From positions 97,878 through 161,877 of the forward strand of contig NZ_JAAKZG010000014.1 in assembly GCF_011045115.1 (NCBI RefSeq): a DNA stretch of 64,000 nucleotides. Direction: 5' to 3'. Origin of the DNA: Mesorhizobium zhangyense (GTDB lineage Bacteria; Pseudomonadota; Alphaproteobacteria; Rhizobiales; Rhizobiaceae). Below, piece by piece: positions 36,827-46,490 of the stretch; within the stretch, counting starts at the first letter, position 1; the number at the start of each line of letters is the position of its first letter. The notes beneath the pieces were generated by a model. The model made no database searches, was not told where the DNA came from, and was given only the letters and a program-made list of their open reading frames with translations. The position numbers and the translations under genes are program-made.

Positions 36827-37654
36827 ATGGCGCTAAGCATCGCGGAACTGATTTCGGATCGCATAGATACGATGCCGGCCGGCGAACGGCGTGCAGCACA
36901 GACGCTGATCGCCAACTATCCGCTGATCGGGCTGAAGACGGTGGCGGATTTTTCGCAGCAGGCCGGCGTCAGTTCGCCGACCATATTGCGCTTCGTTTCG
37001 CGCCTTGGCTTCCAGAATTACCCCGAGTTCCAGGCCACGCTTCAGGACGAACTGGCTGCCCAGCTTCAGTCGCCACTGACGCGAACCGTGGCGCGGCCGA
37101 CACCCGAGAGCGGCAAGACCTCCCCGGTGCTGGAAGCGACGCTGGAGAATATCCGCGAGACCTTCCGCCACGTCTCCGACAAGCAGATCGCCGACATCGT
37201 CGCCCGCCTCGCCAACCCGCGCGCCAAGATATTCCTCATCGGCGGGCGCTTCACCGATCCCATTGCGCGCTATATGGCAGCCCATCTCACCATCGTGCGT
37301 CCGAACGTGTTCCACCTGACCGGCCAGGAAAGCACGTGGCGCGACCGGCTGATCGACATGGGCAAGCGCGACGTGCTGCTGGTCTTCGACATTCGCCGCT
37401 ATCAGGAAAGCCTGATCCGCTTCGCCGAAAAGGCGCATGCGCGCGGCGTCGACGTCATGCTTTTCACCGACCAGTGGCTGTCGCCGATCGCCCGCGTCGC
37501 CCGCCATGTCATAGCAGGCCGCACCGCGGTGCCCTCTTCGTGGGATTCGTCGGCGGCCCTGTTCGTCGTCGCCGAGACGCTGATCGGCGAAATTACCCGC
37601 TCGATGGAAAAGGAGAGCGCAAGGCGCATCCGCGAGATGGAAGACCTGCGATAG
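36827..37654 (+). CDS. RpiR-family transcriptional regulator
   Basis: The product is 275 aa from the ATG at 36827, chosen because GCGGGAGTGG precedes it and the family N-terminus begins there; the frame upstream to 36674 is rejected. An N-terminal helix-turn-helix (about 1-80; ADFSQQAGVSSPTILRFVSRLGF) is followed by an SIS sugar-isomerase-like domain (about 120-260; IFLIGGRFTDPIARYM). RpiR regulators bind a phosphorylated metabolite through the SIS domain. It is divergent from the FGase, permease, ligase and dehydrogenase genes and is the obvious candidate to control them. Confidence 0.92.
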   Translation: MALSIAELISDRIDTMPAGERRAAQTLIANYPLIGLKTVADFSQQAGVSSPTILRFVSRLGFQNYPEFQATLQDELAAQLQSPLTRTVARPTPESGKTSPVLEATLENIRETFRHVSDKQIADIVARLANPRAKIFLIGGRFTDPIARYMAAHLTIVRPNVFHLTGQESTWRDRLIDMGKRDVLLVFDIRRYQESLIRFAEKAHARGVDVMLFTDQWLSPIARVARHVIAGRTAVPSSWDSSAALFVVAETLIGEITRSMEKESARRIREMEDLR

Positions 37655-37864
37655 CTGGCCTTGCCCAAACATTGGGCAGTGAACCCGAATGATTACCGAT
37701 ATTTAAGGTGCCAAGCCGTCCGCGAATTGACATAAAGGCGCGATACTGACTTTCGGGTGCTTTGCGCCTAAAATGCATGCCCATTTCGCTGTCTCGGGGA
37801 CGGTGGAGAGCCGGGCAGATACGAAATCAAGTGGCGATGTATCGCCCCGACGCCCGGAGTGCCG

Positions 37865-39031
37865 ATGGCCGCCTGGAAACAGATCGTCTTTACCCTGGTC
37901 ATCCTCGTGGTGGCCGCTGCCGCTTGGGCTCGTTTTTATCCCGGCGCACCGGATATTCTGGCCCGCTGGGGCATCGACTGGGCCTATGGCGCAACAGCCA
38001 AGACCGAGGGAACCGCTTCGGCCGCCGGCGGCAACCGCCAGCGCGGCCCGCAGACGGCGGTCATCACGGCGCCTGTCACTTCCGCGACGATCAATGACCG
38101 GCTGCAGGCGATCGGCACCGGCCGCGCCAACGCCTCGGTTGCAATCAATCCCTATTCTTCCGGCCGCCTTACCGAACTTGTGGTAACGCCGGGAAGCAAG
38201 GTCGAAGCCGGAGCGGTGATCGCAAGGCTCGATTCGGACGGCGAGAAGATCGCCGTCGACCGCGCGAAGGTCGCGGTGGCCGACGCACAGTCCAAATCCG
38301 ATCGGGCCAAGACGCTGCGCGGCACCAACACCGTGACCGCCGTTCAGGTCTCCGATGCACAGCTTGCGCTCGACAACGCACAGCTGGCGCTGCAGGAGGC
38401 GCAACTTGCACTTGAACGCCGCGCCATCGTCGCGCCCATTTCCGGCATCGTCGGCATCCTGCCGATCGAGGCCGGCAACTACGTAACAACGACAACGACC
38501 GTCGCCACCATCGATGACCGCTCTTCGATCATCATCGACTTCTGGGTGCCCGAGCGCTTTACCACCGCCGTTGCAGTGGGCCAGCCACTGACGGCGACGC
38601 CCATCGCCATGCCGGGCCAGACATTCAAGGGAACGGTCAGTGCGGTCGACAACCGGCTGGAAGAGGCAAGCCGCACGCTGCTGGTGCGCGCGAAAATCGA
38701 GAATGTCGGCGACAAGCTGCGCGCCGGCATGTCGTTCCAGGTCGCCATGGGCTTTCCCGGCGACACCTATCCTTCCGTCGACCCGCTCGCGATCCAGTGG
38801 GGCACCGATGGTGCTTTCGTCTGGGCGATCCAAGGCGGCAAGGCAAAACGTACCCCTGTCCGCATCATCCAGCGCAACAGCGAGAGCGTCCTCATCGACG
38901 CGCCGATCATGGCTGGCGACATCGTCGTCACCGAGGGCGTTCATGCGGTCCGCGAAGGCGCGGACGTGCTGATTGCCGGCGCAGAGCCGAGAACCGCGAC
39001 GCCGGCACCCGCTGCCGGCAGCGGCTCGTAA
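37865..39031 (+). CDS. RND efflux periplasmic adaptor (HlyD/MFP family)
   Basis: The product is 388 aa from the ATG at 37865, with GGAG five bases upstream; a GTG at 37859 is an alternative. An N-terminal membrane anchor or signal is seen at about residues 3-20. Lipoyl-like halves (YSSGRLTELVVTPGSKVEAGAVIARLDS and APISGIVGILPIEAGNYV) bracket a coiled-coil hairpin (AKVAVADAQSKSDRAKT), then a beta-barrel domain. It forms a complex with the adjacent RND pump (21 bp downstream) and an outer-membrane channel that is not encoded here. A local TetR is absent, so regulation is unknown. Confidence 0.92.
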   Translation: MAAWKQIVFTLVILVVAAAAWARFYPGAPDILARWGIDWAYGATAKTEGTASAAGGNRQRGPQTAVITAPVTSATINDRLQAIGTGRANASVAINPYSSGRLTELVVTPGSKVEAGAVIARLDSDGEKIAVDRAKVAVADAQSKSDRAKTLRGTNTVTAVQVSDAQLALDNAQLALQEAQLALERRAIVAPISGIVGILPIEAGNYVTTTTTVATIDDRSSIIIDFWVPERFTTAVAVGQPLTATPIAMPGQTFKGTVSAVDNRLEEASRTLLVRAKIENVGDKLRAGMSFQVAMGFPGDTYPSVDPLAIQWGTDGAFVWAIQGGKAKRTPVRIIQRNSESVLIDAPIMAGDIVVTEGVHAVREGADVLIAGAEPRTATPAPAAGSGS

Positions 39032-39052
39032 GCGGCGCGGGGGGCCGGCATA

Positions 39053-42000
39053 GTGGAAACGCATAATGGCGGCAGCGAAAAGGGCATGACGGCGCTTTTC
39101 GTGCGCCGCCCGATCATGGCCTTCGTCATCAACACGCTGATCGTGGTCGCGGGGCTTGCCGCCTTCTTCGGCGTCGAGGTGCGCGAATTGCCCGACGTCG
39201 ACCGCCCCGTCATCACCATTACCGCAGACTATTCCGGCGCCGCCGCCGAAACCATCGACCGCGAACTGACGACCATACTGGAGGGCGCGGTTTCGCGCGT
39301 CTCCGGCGTCAAGTCGATCTCGTCCAGTTCGTCCTACGGACGCAGCCGCGTCACCGTGGAATTCGCCGACGGCGTCAATCTGGACGTGGCCGCAGCCGAC
39401 ATGCGCGACGCCGTCGCCCGAGTCACCAACCAGCTCCCCGACGACGCCGACCCGCCCCGCATCGTCAAGGCGGACGCCAATTCCGATGCCGTGCTGCGCC
39501 TGGCGGTGACCTCGGACCGCATGTCCGTCGAGGACATGACCATCTTCATCGATGACCAGATCATCGACACGCTTTCGGCCGTGCCGGGCGTCGCCGACGT
39601 CCAGATTTTCGGCGACCGCGACAAGATCTTTCGCATCGACATCGACCAGACCAAGCTTTCCAGCCTTGGAATGACCGTTGCCGACATCAGCAATGCGCTG
39701 TCGACCGTTTCGCTCGACACGCCGGCCGGCGCACTGACGAGCAAAGACCAGAACATCATCGTGCGCGCGACCGCTTCGGTGACCACGCCGGAAGCCTTCG
39801 AGAGCATCGTCATAAAAGGCCGTACCCGCATCGGCGATGTCGCCACCGTGACGATCGGACCCGACATCGGCCAGTCGTCGCTGCGCTCCAACGGCCAGCC
39901 CGGCATCGGCCTCGGCATCATCCGGCAGGCGCAATCCAACACGCTGGACATTTCCACCGGCGTGCACGCCGCCGTTGATAAAATACAGGCGACGCTGCCC
40001 GAAGGCATGAACATACGCGTGACCAGCGACGATGCCGTCTTCGTCAATGGCGCGGTCCACGAGGTTGAGATCGCGCTGGTGCTGTCGGTATCGATCGTGC
40101 TCCTGATCATCTATCTGTTCCTGCTCGACTGGCGCGCGACACTCATCCCCGGCCTCGCCATGCCGGTGGCGCTGATCGGCACGATCGCGGCGATCTATCT
40201 CGCTGGCTTCTCCATCAACATCCTGACGCTGCTGGCGCTGGTGCTGGCGACAGGCCTTGTCGTCGACGACGCCATCGTCGTGCTCGAAAACATCGTGCGC
40301 CGCCGCAACGAAGGCATGGGGCCACGCGCTGCCGCAGTGCTCGGCACGCAGGAAGTGTTCTTCGCGGTCGTCGCGACCACCGCCACGCTCGCCGCAGTGT
40401 TCATCCCCCTCTCCTTCCTGCCCGGCCAGACCGGCGGCCTGTTCCGCGAATTCGGCTTCGTTCTGGCCATGGCCGTGCTGCTGTCGTCCATCGTCGCGCT
40501 GTCGCTGTGCCCGATGCTCGCCTCACGTATGCTGAAGGCGGGCGGCACGGAAGCGGACCACGGCCACCACGGCATCATGGGGCGCATCGGCACTTTTCTC
40601 GCCGCCCTTTATCGCCGCTGCCTGCATGCCTGCCTCGACGCGCCAACCATCGTCATCATCGTTTCGGTCCTGTTCGCGGCCGCAGCCTATGGCGCATTCG
40701 GCCTGATCCGCCAGGAACTGACACCCAACGAGGATCGCTCGCTGGCGCTGCTGCGGGTTACTGCGCCGCAGGGCGTGAGCCTGGAATACACCACCCAGCA
40801 GATGCGCCGCATCGAGCAGTTGATCCAGCCGCTGCGCGATTCCGGCGAGATCGAGAACACCTTCGCCAATGTCGGCCAGGGCGGCTCGGTCAACAGCGGC
40901 TTCATGGTCATGTCGCTTGCGCCGTGGGACAAGCGTGAGCGCTCGCAACAGGAGATCATGGCCGACATCAGCAAGGCGGTCGCCAATGTTCCCGGCGTGC
41001 GCGCTTTCCCGGTTTCGCCCAACAGCCTCGGCATTCGCGGCGCCGGCAACGGCCTGCAATTCGCCATCGTCGGCTCCAACAGCTATGCCGATCTCGGCGT
41101 GGCCGCCAACAAGGTCGTCACTGAGATGGAGAAGGACCCGCGCTTCCAGCAGCCGCGCCTTTCCAACGATGCGACCCAGCCGCAGCTTGCCGTCGAGATC
41201 GACCGCGAGCGCGCCTCCGACCTCGGCATCGACATAACCGGGCTGGCCAACGCCGTGCAGGCGATGTTGGACGGGCGCGAAGTGGACGAGGTTTTCATCA
41301 ACGACCGCGCCTACAAGGTGAAGCTCGTTTCGACGACCAATCCGATCAACGACCCGACCGATCTCGAAAACATCTTCATGAAGACCACGGACGGGCGCTT
41401 CGTGCCGATGGCGACGATCGCCACGCTGACCGAGCGCGCCGTGCCGCCGTCGCTGACCCGCGAGCAGCAGTTGCGCTCGGTCGCCGTCACCGCGAACCTG
41501 CGCAGCGACTTCGCGCTTGGCGACGCGCTGAAGGCGGCGCAGGAAATCGCCGGTCCGCTGCTGCCGCCAGGTGCCCGCATCATCCCGCTCGCCGAAGCCG
41601 CCACGCTCGGCGAAAGCAGCGGTAGCATGTTGACCATCTTCGGCTTCGCGCTGGTCATCATCCTGCTGGTTCTGGCGGCCCAGTTCGAAAGCTTCGTCAG
41701 CGCCGTCATCATCATGGCGACGGTGCCGCTCGGTCTCGCCTGCGCGGTCTTCGCGCTTCTGCTGACGGGCACCAGCCTCAACGCCTACAGCCAGATCGGG
41801 CTGGTGATGCTCGTCGGCATCATGGCCAAGAACGGCATCCTCATCGTCGAATTCGCCAACCAGCTGCGCGATCGCGGCATGGGCGTGCGCGAGGCGATCG
41901 AGGAAGCCTCCAACATCCGCCTGCGCCCGGTGATGATGACCATGATCTGTACCGTGCTCGGCGGCCTGCCGCTGGTGCTGGCCTCAGGCGCCGGCGCCGA

Positions 42001-42187
42001 AGCGCGCATCGCACTCGGCTGGGTTATCGTCGGCGGGCTGGGGCTGGCGACGGCCTCGACGCTGTTCCTGACGCCCGTCGCCTATCTGCTGCTCGGCCGC
42101 TGGGTCACGCCCAAGGTCGAGGAAGAGGCGAGGCTGAAGCGCGAGCTCGAGGAAGCTGCCTATACGAATGTGGAGCCGGCGGAATAA
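39053..42187 (+). CDS. RND multidrug/solute efflux pump inner-membrane subunit
   Basis: The product is 1044 aa from a GTG at 39053, with a G-rich ribosome site eight bases before; the ATG at 39086 (MTALFVRRP) is an alternative start. It has 12 membrane segments in two homologous halves. The helix-4 proton-relay acidic pair is present in LVVDDAIVVLEN, and the C-terminal half carries MVGIMAKNGIL-like sequence (MLVGIMAKNGILIVEF). This is the HAE1 class that exports hydrophobic amphiphilic compounds in exchange for protons. It is probably translated with the adaptor. Substrate unknown. Confidence 0.94.
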   Translation: METHNGGSEKGMTALFVRRPIMAFVINTLIVVAGLAAFFGVEVRELPDVDRPVITITADYSGAAAETIDRELTTILEGAVSRVSGVKSISSSSSYGRSRVTVEFADGVNLDVAAADMRDAVARVTNQLPDDADPPRIVKADANSDAVLRLAVTSDRMSVEDMTIFIDDQIIDTLSAVPGVADVQIFGDRDKIFRIDIDQTKLSSLGMTVADISNALSTVSLDTPAGALTSKDQNIIVRATASVTTPEAFESIVIKGRTRIGDVATVTIGPDIGQSSLRSNGQPGIGLGIIRQAQSNTLDISTGVHAAVDKIQATLPEGMNIRVTSDDAVFVNGAVHEVEIALVLSVSIVLLIIYLFLLDWRATLIPGLAMPVALIGTIAAIYLAGFSINILTLLALVLATGLVVDDAIVVLENIVRRRNEGMGPRAAAVLGTQEVFFAVVATTATLAAVFIPLSFLPGQTGGLFREFGFVLAMAVLLSSIVALSLCPMLASRMLKAGGTEADHGHHGIMGRIGTFLAALYRRCLHACLDAPTIVIIVSVLFAAAAYGAFGLIRQELTPNEDRSLALLRVTAPQGVSLEYTTQQMRRIEQLIQPLRDSGEIENTFANVGQGGSVNSGFMVMSLAPWDKRERSQQEIMADISKAVANVPGVRAFPVSPNSLGIRGAGNGLQFAIVGSNSYADLGVAANKVVTEMEKDPRFQQPRLSNDATQPQLAVEIDRERASDLGIDITGLANAVQAMLDGREVDEVFINDRAYKVKLVSTTNPINDPTDLENIFMKTTDGRFVPMATIATLTERAVPPSLTREQQLRSVAVTANLRSDFALGDALKAAQEIAGPLLPPGARIIPLAEAATLGESSGSMLTIFGFALVIILLVLAAQFESFVSAVIIMATVPLGLACAVFALLLTGTSLNAYSQIGLVMLVGIMAKNGILIVEFANQLRDRGMGVREAIEEASNIRLRPVMMTMICTVLGGLPLVLASGAGAEARIALGWVIVGGLGLATASTLFLTPVAYLLLGRWVTPKVEEEARLKRELEEAAYTNVEPAE

Positions 42188-42234
42188 TTCAGCCTCCTTC
42201 TCCCCGTTCACGGCATGCCGATCGCATATGAAGC

Positions 42235-42376
42235 ACCCCCACCCCTAACCCCTCCCCACAAGGGGGAGGGAAATCCGAAGGGATCCGCGCAAGGCGCCAA
42301 TCATTGACGGTTTCGTGAGGCATGGCGGCAGCAAAGTCCCCCCTCCCCCTTATGGGGAGGGGTTAGGGGTGGGGGT
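42235..42376. repeat. Inverted GC-rich intergenic palindrome
   Basis: Arms of 24 bp (42235-42258 and 42353-42376) are exact reverse complements, extended with mismatches by a second block (42259-42270 and about 42339-42352), with a 68-bp centre. The motif CCCCTAACCCCTCCCC is common in rhizobial intergenic palindromes. Lies between the RND pump and the MDR reductase stop, perhaps terminating both. Confidence 0.85.
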
Positions 42377-42447
42377 CTTTCCCTAGACCCATCAGAGAGC
42401 CGATAGGCGAGAACTCTGCCCCGGTGGGGAGAAAAAATAGCAGCCCC

Positions 42448-43488
42448 TCAAGGCTTGATAAAAACCTTCCCGTTCGGTTTTGCCAGTTCCGCCGGCACCC
42501 GCGCCATCGCTTCCGAGAGCGGCACCACGGCCGTCACGTCGGTCGCCCAGCGCCCGTCCGAAAAGCGCTTCTGTGCCTCCATCACCGCGCGGCCCTTGCG
42601 CTCGATGGGCGTGTCGCGCATCCACTCGACCAGCCAGAATCCCTCGATCTTCTTGTGCATGAAGATGAGTTGGGCGGGCTGGACGATCGGCGTGGTGGCA
42701 AGGTCCATCCTGCCATAGACGATCCAGCGCGCGCCATTGGGCATCGCGTTGAAGATCGCGCCGGCGAGCGGGCCGGTGACGGCATCGAGGAAGATGCGCG
42801 GCTGTTCGGCCTTCATCACTTCTTTCAACGCATTGTCGAAATCCGGCGCTTCGGCATTGAGCACATGCGCGGCACCCGCCTCCTTCAGCAGCGGGATCTG
42901 GTCGTCGCGCCGCACGATGGCTATGGGGCGGTAGCCTTCGTCCCTGGCCACGCCCATGATCAGCTTGGACAACTGGCTGGCGCCGGCCGTCAGCACGAAG
43001 GCCTTCTCGCCCTCTTCCCGAATGATATCGAACATGGCTAGAGCGGTCAGCGGATTGACGATCATCGCGGCGGCATCCTCGTCGCGCACGCTGTCGATCA
43101 CCGGGATGCAGGCAGAAGCCTCGGCCATCGCATACTCGGCCCAGGCGCCCCAATTGGTGTAGCCGGTGGCAAACGCGACGCGCTTGCCGAGCATGTTCTG
43201 CGCGGCAGGATCGTCGCCGGCAGCCGCGACGATGCCGACACCCTCGAAACCGGCAGGCTGCCCGACGAAGCGCGGCTGGCCATACTGACCCTTGATGAAC
43301 ATCACGTCTGAAGGGTTGATCGAGGCGAGGCTGACCTTGATCAGAACCTGCTTCGGCTTCGGCGCAGGCACCGCAATGCGGCCGGGCACGACATAAGGCT
43401 CCATCGCTTCGAGCACGCTTCCCGAAGGCGTCTTGGTATAGCCGTCATTGGTCAGAAGCAGTGCGTTCATCTCGGATGGGATGGCCAT
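42448..43488 (-). CDS. Zinc-binding-type MDR oxidoreductase (quinone/enoyl reductase class)
   Basis: The product is about 346 aa from the ATG at 43488, with GGAG about seven bases before; a GTG or ATG at 43500 is an alternative. It has a GroES-like N-terminus (IKVSLASINPSDVMFIKGQYGQP) and a Rossmann domain, but no catalytic zinc cysteine cluster is obvious. It is a medium-chain reductase of quinone-oxidoreductase or enoyl reductase type. It is the last gene of the TetR, ACAD, MDR, MDR unit, so it may reduce an enoyl intermediate of the pathway. Exact substrate unknown. Confidence 0.85.
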   Translation of the reverse strand: MAIPSEMNALLLTNDGYTKTPSGSVLEAMEPYVVPGRIAVPAPKPKQVLIKVSLASINPSDVMFIKGQYGQPRFVGQPAGFEGVGIVAAAGDDPAAQNMLGKRVAFATGYTNWGAWAEYAMAEASACIPVIDSVRDEDAAAMIVNPLTALAMFDIIREEGEKAFVLTAGASQLSKLIMGVARDEGYRPIAIVRRDDQIPLLKEAGAAHVLNAEAPDFDNALKEVMKAEQPRIFLDAVTGPLAGAIFNAMPNGARWIVYGRMDLATTPIVQPAQLIFMHKKIEGFWLVEWMRDTPIERKGRAVMEAQKRFSDGRWATDVTAVVPLSEAMARVPAELAKPNGKVFIKP

Positions 43489-43500
43489 GGAAAACTCCAT

Positions 43501-44469
43501 TCACGGCTTGAGGATAAGCTTGCCGGACGCACCGCGCCCGATAACGCGTTTCAGTATCTTCGCTGCGTCGGCAAGTGGATAGGTGCCTTCGATGACGGGC
43601 TTGACCTTGCCGGCGCGATACCACTCGATCAGCTCGCTCATATTCTCGGCATAGACCTTCGGTTCCTTGGCGGTGAAGGCGCCCCAGAACACGCCGACCA
43701 CGGAAAACCCTTTGACCAGCGCCAGATTGACCGGGAATTTCGGGATCGTGCCGGAGGCAAAGCCGATGACCAAAAGCCGCCCGCCCCAGCCCATCGAACG
43801 CGACAGTGCATCGAAGGCTTCACCGCCGACCGGATCGAAGGCGACATCGACACCCTTGCCGCCGGTCGCTTCCTTCAGGCGATCCCTAAGGTCTTCATAG
43901 CCAAGCACGATATCGGCGCCCGCTTCCTTTGCGATCTGCCGTTTCTCCTCGGTCGACGCCACGCCGATGACGGTCGCGCCCATAGCCTTGCCGATCTGGA
44001 TCGCCGCGATTCCGGTAAGCCCCGACGCGCCGAGCACGCAGAGCGTTTCGCCGGGCTTTATCTTCGCACGCTGCTTTAGCGCATAGTGCGAGGTGCCATA
44101 GCCGCAGATCAGCGCGCAGGCGTGACCGGCGTCCATGCCGTTCGGCAGCTTCATCGCCGCCGGCTCCGGCACTGCGACCCGCTCGGCGTAACTGCCATGG
44201 GTGGAGAGGGATGCGACGCGATCGCCGACCTTCAGCGACTTCACCTCCGGCCCGACCGCAATGACCTTGCCCGCCACCTCCATGCCCGGCACGAAGGGAA
44301 GCTCCGGCTTCATCTGGTAGAGACCCTGCACCAGCAGACCATCGGGAAAATTGACGCCGATAGCTTCCGCCTCGATGACGACCTGATTGCCCTTGGCTTC
44401 CGGCTCCGGCCAGTCCGCATAGGCGATCTTGTCGATCGGGCCGTAGTTGTTGACGACGATTGCCTTCAT
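43501..44469 (-). CDS. NADPH:quinone oxidoreductase-family MDR protein
   Basis: The product is 322 aa. The GroES-like domain (about 1-120) holds VNFPDGLLVQGLYQMKPELPFVPGMEVAG, and the Rossmann fold has the coenzyme site LCVLGASGLTGIAAIQIGKAMG. The C-terminus has VGGEAFDALSRSMGWGGRLLVIGFASG. This matches the zinc-free QOR subfamily (qor-like, often named quinone oxidoreductase or 2-enoyl reductase). It starts 5 bp after the ACAD stop and is 12 bp from the second MDR gene, so all three are co-transcribed. Confidence 0.9.
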   Translation of the reverse strand: MKAIVVNNYGPIDKIAYADWPEPEAKGNQVVIEAEAIGVNFPDGLLVQGLYQMKPELPFVPGMEVAGKVIAVGPEVKSLKVGDRVASLSTHGSYAERVAVPEPAAMKLPNGMDAGHACALICGYGTSHYALKQRAKIKPGETLCVLGASGLTGIAAIQIGKAMGATVIGVASTEEKRQIAKEAGADIVLGYEDLRDRLKEATGGKGVDVAFDPVGGEAFDALSRSMGWGGRLLVIGFASGTIPKFPVNLALVKGFSVVGVFWGAFTAKEPKVYAENMSELIEWYRAGKVKPVIEGTYPLADAAKILKRVIGRGASGKLILKP

Positions 44470-44474
44470 GACGG

Positions 44475-45716
44475 TCAGATCTTTTCCTGCGTGTATTTTC
44501 TAAGCTCGTTGCGGGCGATCTGGCGGCGGTGCACGGCGTCCGGCCCATCGACGAGACGCAACGTCCGAAGATGCGTCCAGATGCGCGCCAGTTCGGTGTC
44601 CTGGCTGATGCCCTTCGCGCCGAACATCTGCACTGCCTCATCCGCCACCTTGAGTGCGATGCGCGGTGCCGCAACCTTGATCTGGCTGATCCAGGGAGCG
44701 GCAGCGCGGGCGTCACCCTGATCGATCATCCAGGCAGCCTTGAGGCAGAGCAGCCGCGCCATTTCGATCTCCATGCGCGCTTCGGCGATGATGTCGAAAT
44801 TGGCACCGAGTTCGGCGAGCTTCTTGCCGAAGGCCTCGCGCCGCAGGGCACGCGTGCACATCAGCTCCAGCGCCCGCTCGGCCTGGCCGATAGCGCGCAT
44901 GCAGTGGTGGATACGCCCGCCGCCGAGCCGGCCTTGCGCGATCTCGAAACCCCTGCCCTCGCCTAAGATGAGATTGGATGCCGGCACGCGGACATTGGTG
45001 AAGCGGATGTGGAAATGGCCGTGCGGCGCGTCATCCTCGCCATAGACCTGCATCGCCCGCAACTTCTCGACGCCCTCGGTGCCGGCAGGCACCAGGATCA
45101 TCGAATGCCGCTTGTGCTTCGGCGCATCATCGCCGCCGGTCTTGACCATGACGATGTAGATCTTGCAGCGCGGATCGCCGGCGCCCGACGCCCACCACTT
45201 CTCGCCATTCAGAACATAATCGTCGCCGTCGCGCTCACAGCGCAGGGAGATGTTGGTGGCATCCGACGAGGCGACATCCGGCTCGGTCATCAGATAGGCA
45301 GAGCGGATTTTTCCTTCGAGCAACGGCCCCAGCCAACGCTCCTTGTGCTCGGCAGAACCATAGCGCTCCAGCACTTCCATATTGCCGGTGTCGGGTGCCG
45401 AGCAGTTGAAGGTTTCGGCGCCCAGATGCGCCTTGCCCATTTCCTCGGCGAGATAAGCATATTCGACGGTGGAAAGCCCGTAGCCGCGGTCGGAATTGGT
45501 CAGCCAGAAATTCCACAACCCGCGCTCGCGCGCCTTGGCCTTCAGCCCTTCGAGAATTTCTGTCTGGCGTGGCGTGTAGGCCCAGCGATCGCCGCCCTTG
45601 CCGATCTCGGCCAGGAATTCAGCGTCGAGCGGCGCGATCTCCTCGCGCACCATGCGGGCGACGCGCTCGTGGATGGGCTTCAGCCGCTCCGTCATGCCCA
45701 GGGCCATATCCGACAT
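44475..45716 (-). CDS. Acyl-CoA dehydrogenase of the ACAD10/11 subfamily
   Basis: The product is 414 aa from the ATG at 45716, which follows GGAGGAAG; a frame extending to 46337 overlaps the TetR gene and is rejected. The FAD/ACAD core shows FNCSAPDTGNMEVL, MTEPDVASSDATNI, NGEKWWASGAG, ILGEGRGFEIAQGR and RLGGGRIHHCMRAIG. As I recall it, this block is nearly the same as the ACAD domain of vertebrate ACAD10/11 and of the levulinate-pathway LvaC. In that group the enzyme acts on a 4-phosphorylated acyl-CoA. The APH-type kinase is encoded across the divergent promoter, so the fused human protein appears as two bacterial genes here. Confidence 0.93.
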   Translation of the reverse strand: MSDMALGMTERLKPIHERVARMVREEIAPLDAEFLAEIGKGGDRWAYTPRQTEILEGLKAKARERGLWNFWLTNSDRGYGLSTVEYAYLAEEMGKAHLGAETFNCSAPDTGNMEVLERYGSAEHKERWLGPLLEGKIRSAYLMTEPDVASSDATNISLRCERDGDDYVLNGEKWWASGAGDPRCKIYIVMVKTGGDDAPKHKRHSMILVPAGTEGVEKLRAMQVYGEDDAPHGHFHIRFTNVRVPASNLILGEGRGFEIAQGRLGGGRIHHCMRAIGQAERALELMCTRALRREAFGKKLAELGANFDIIAEARMEIEMARLLCLKAAWMIDQGDARAAAPWISQIKVAAPRIALKVADEAVQMFGAKGISQDTELARIWTHLRTLRLVDGPDAVHRRQIARNELRKYTQEKI

Positions 45717-45775
45717 TGAATTTCTTCCTCCAACTTTTGCTTGAATGCAATCAATCTCACGGCGGCGGCTCGGGA

Positions 45776-46405
45776 TCAGGAAGCCCCGAGACCCCGCGCG
45801 GCACAGGTAACGATCTGCCCGACGAGACGGTCGATATCGCCTTCGGTTTCGTCGGGGCGCGGCGAATACCAGAAGATAGGCGAGTTGAGTGTCATGAACA
45901 TGAGTTCTGCGGCGATGCCGAGATTCTCGAAATCCATCGCGCCGGCATCGCGCGCCTCTTCGATGGTCTTGCGGAAAATCAGCCCGTATTCGGTGCGGTA
46001 TTGCAGAAGCCGGGCAAAAACCTCGCGCTGTTCCGGCGTGGTCGCGCCGCGCAGATGCAGTTCGACGCCCTCCCACACCACGCGCTGGAACGGCTTGGTG
46101 CGGATCATCTGGCCGGTGTGGATGGTGGCGAGATGACGCCAGCGCATCACCGCGGGAATGTCCTTTTCGCGATAGGGTTCGATCGCCGTGTAGTTCATCT
46201 CCATACCAGTGCGGAACACTTCCGCGAACAGATCGGCCTTGGACGGAAAGTGATGATAGACGCGGCCCTTGGTCGAGCCGAGGCTGCGCGCGACATCGTC
46301 GATCGAACTCGCGTGATAGCCGCGTTCCATGAAGCACTGCGCTGCCGCGCTCAGGATGTCGAAGCGGGAATCGTCCGGCATGGTCCTTGCGGTGCTTTCT
46401 GACAT
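45776..46405 (-). CDS. TetR-family transcriptional regulator
   Basis: The product is 209 aa from the ATG at 46405 (MSESTARTMPDDS). The helix-turn-helix is near residues 18-60 (ILSAAAQCFMERGYHASSIDDVARSLGSTKGRVYHHF). The C-terminal ligand domain has the KPFQRVVWEGVELHLRGATTPEQ region common to lipid or CoA-ester-sensing TetR proteins such as FadR/PfmR-like factors. It is the first gene of the ACAD unit and 59 bp upstream of it. A 20-bp palindrome in the divergent promoter (46491-46510) is its probable operator. Confidence 0.9.
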   Translation of the reverse strand: MSESTARTMPDDSRFDILSAAAQCFMERGYHASSIDDVARSLGSTKGRVYHHFPSKADLFAEVFRTGMEMNYTAIEPYREKDIPAVMRWRHLATIHTGQMIRTKPFQRVVWEGVELHLRGATTPEQREVFARLLQYRTEYGLIFRKTIEEARDAGAMDFENLGIAAELMFMTLNSPIFWYSPRPDETEGDIDRLVGQIVTCAARGLGAS

Positions 46406-46490
46406 CCGTCTGTCATCCTGGTGATATCGCGGCGGTCTACCTCCCGCAGCCATGCAGCAACACATGGTCTTTACGAGCGCTGAAAATATG

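Noticed and set aside
37703..40060. 785-aa minus-strand open frame across the RND adaptor and pump
   Set aside because: Antisense to two genes with clear motifs, rich in His/Arg/Gly/Asp repeats with no domain.
45717..46337. N-terminal extension of the acyl-CoA dehydrogenase
   Set aside because: The added residues overlap the TetR gene in another frame, and a strong ribosome site with ATG at 45716 defines the true start.
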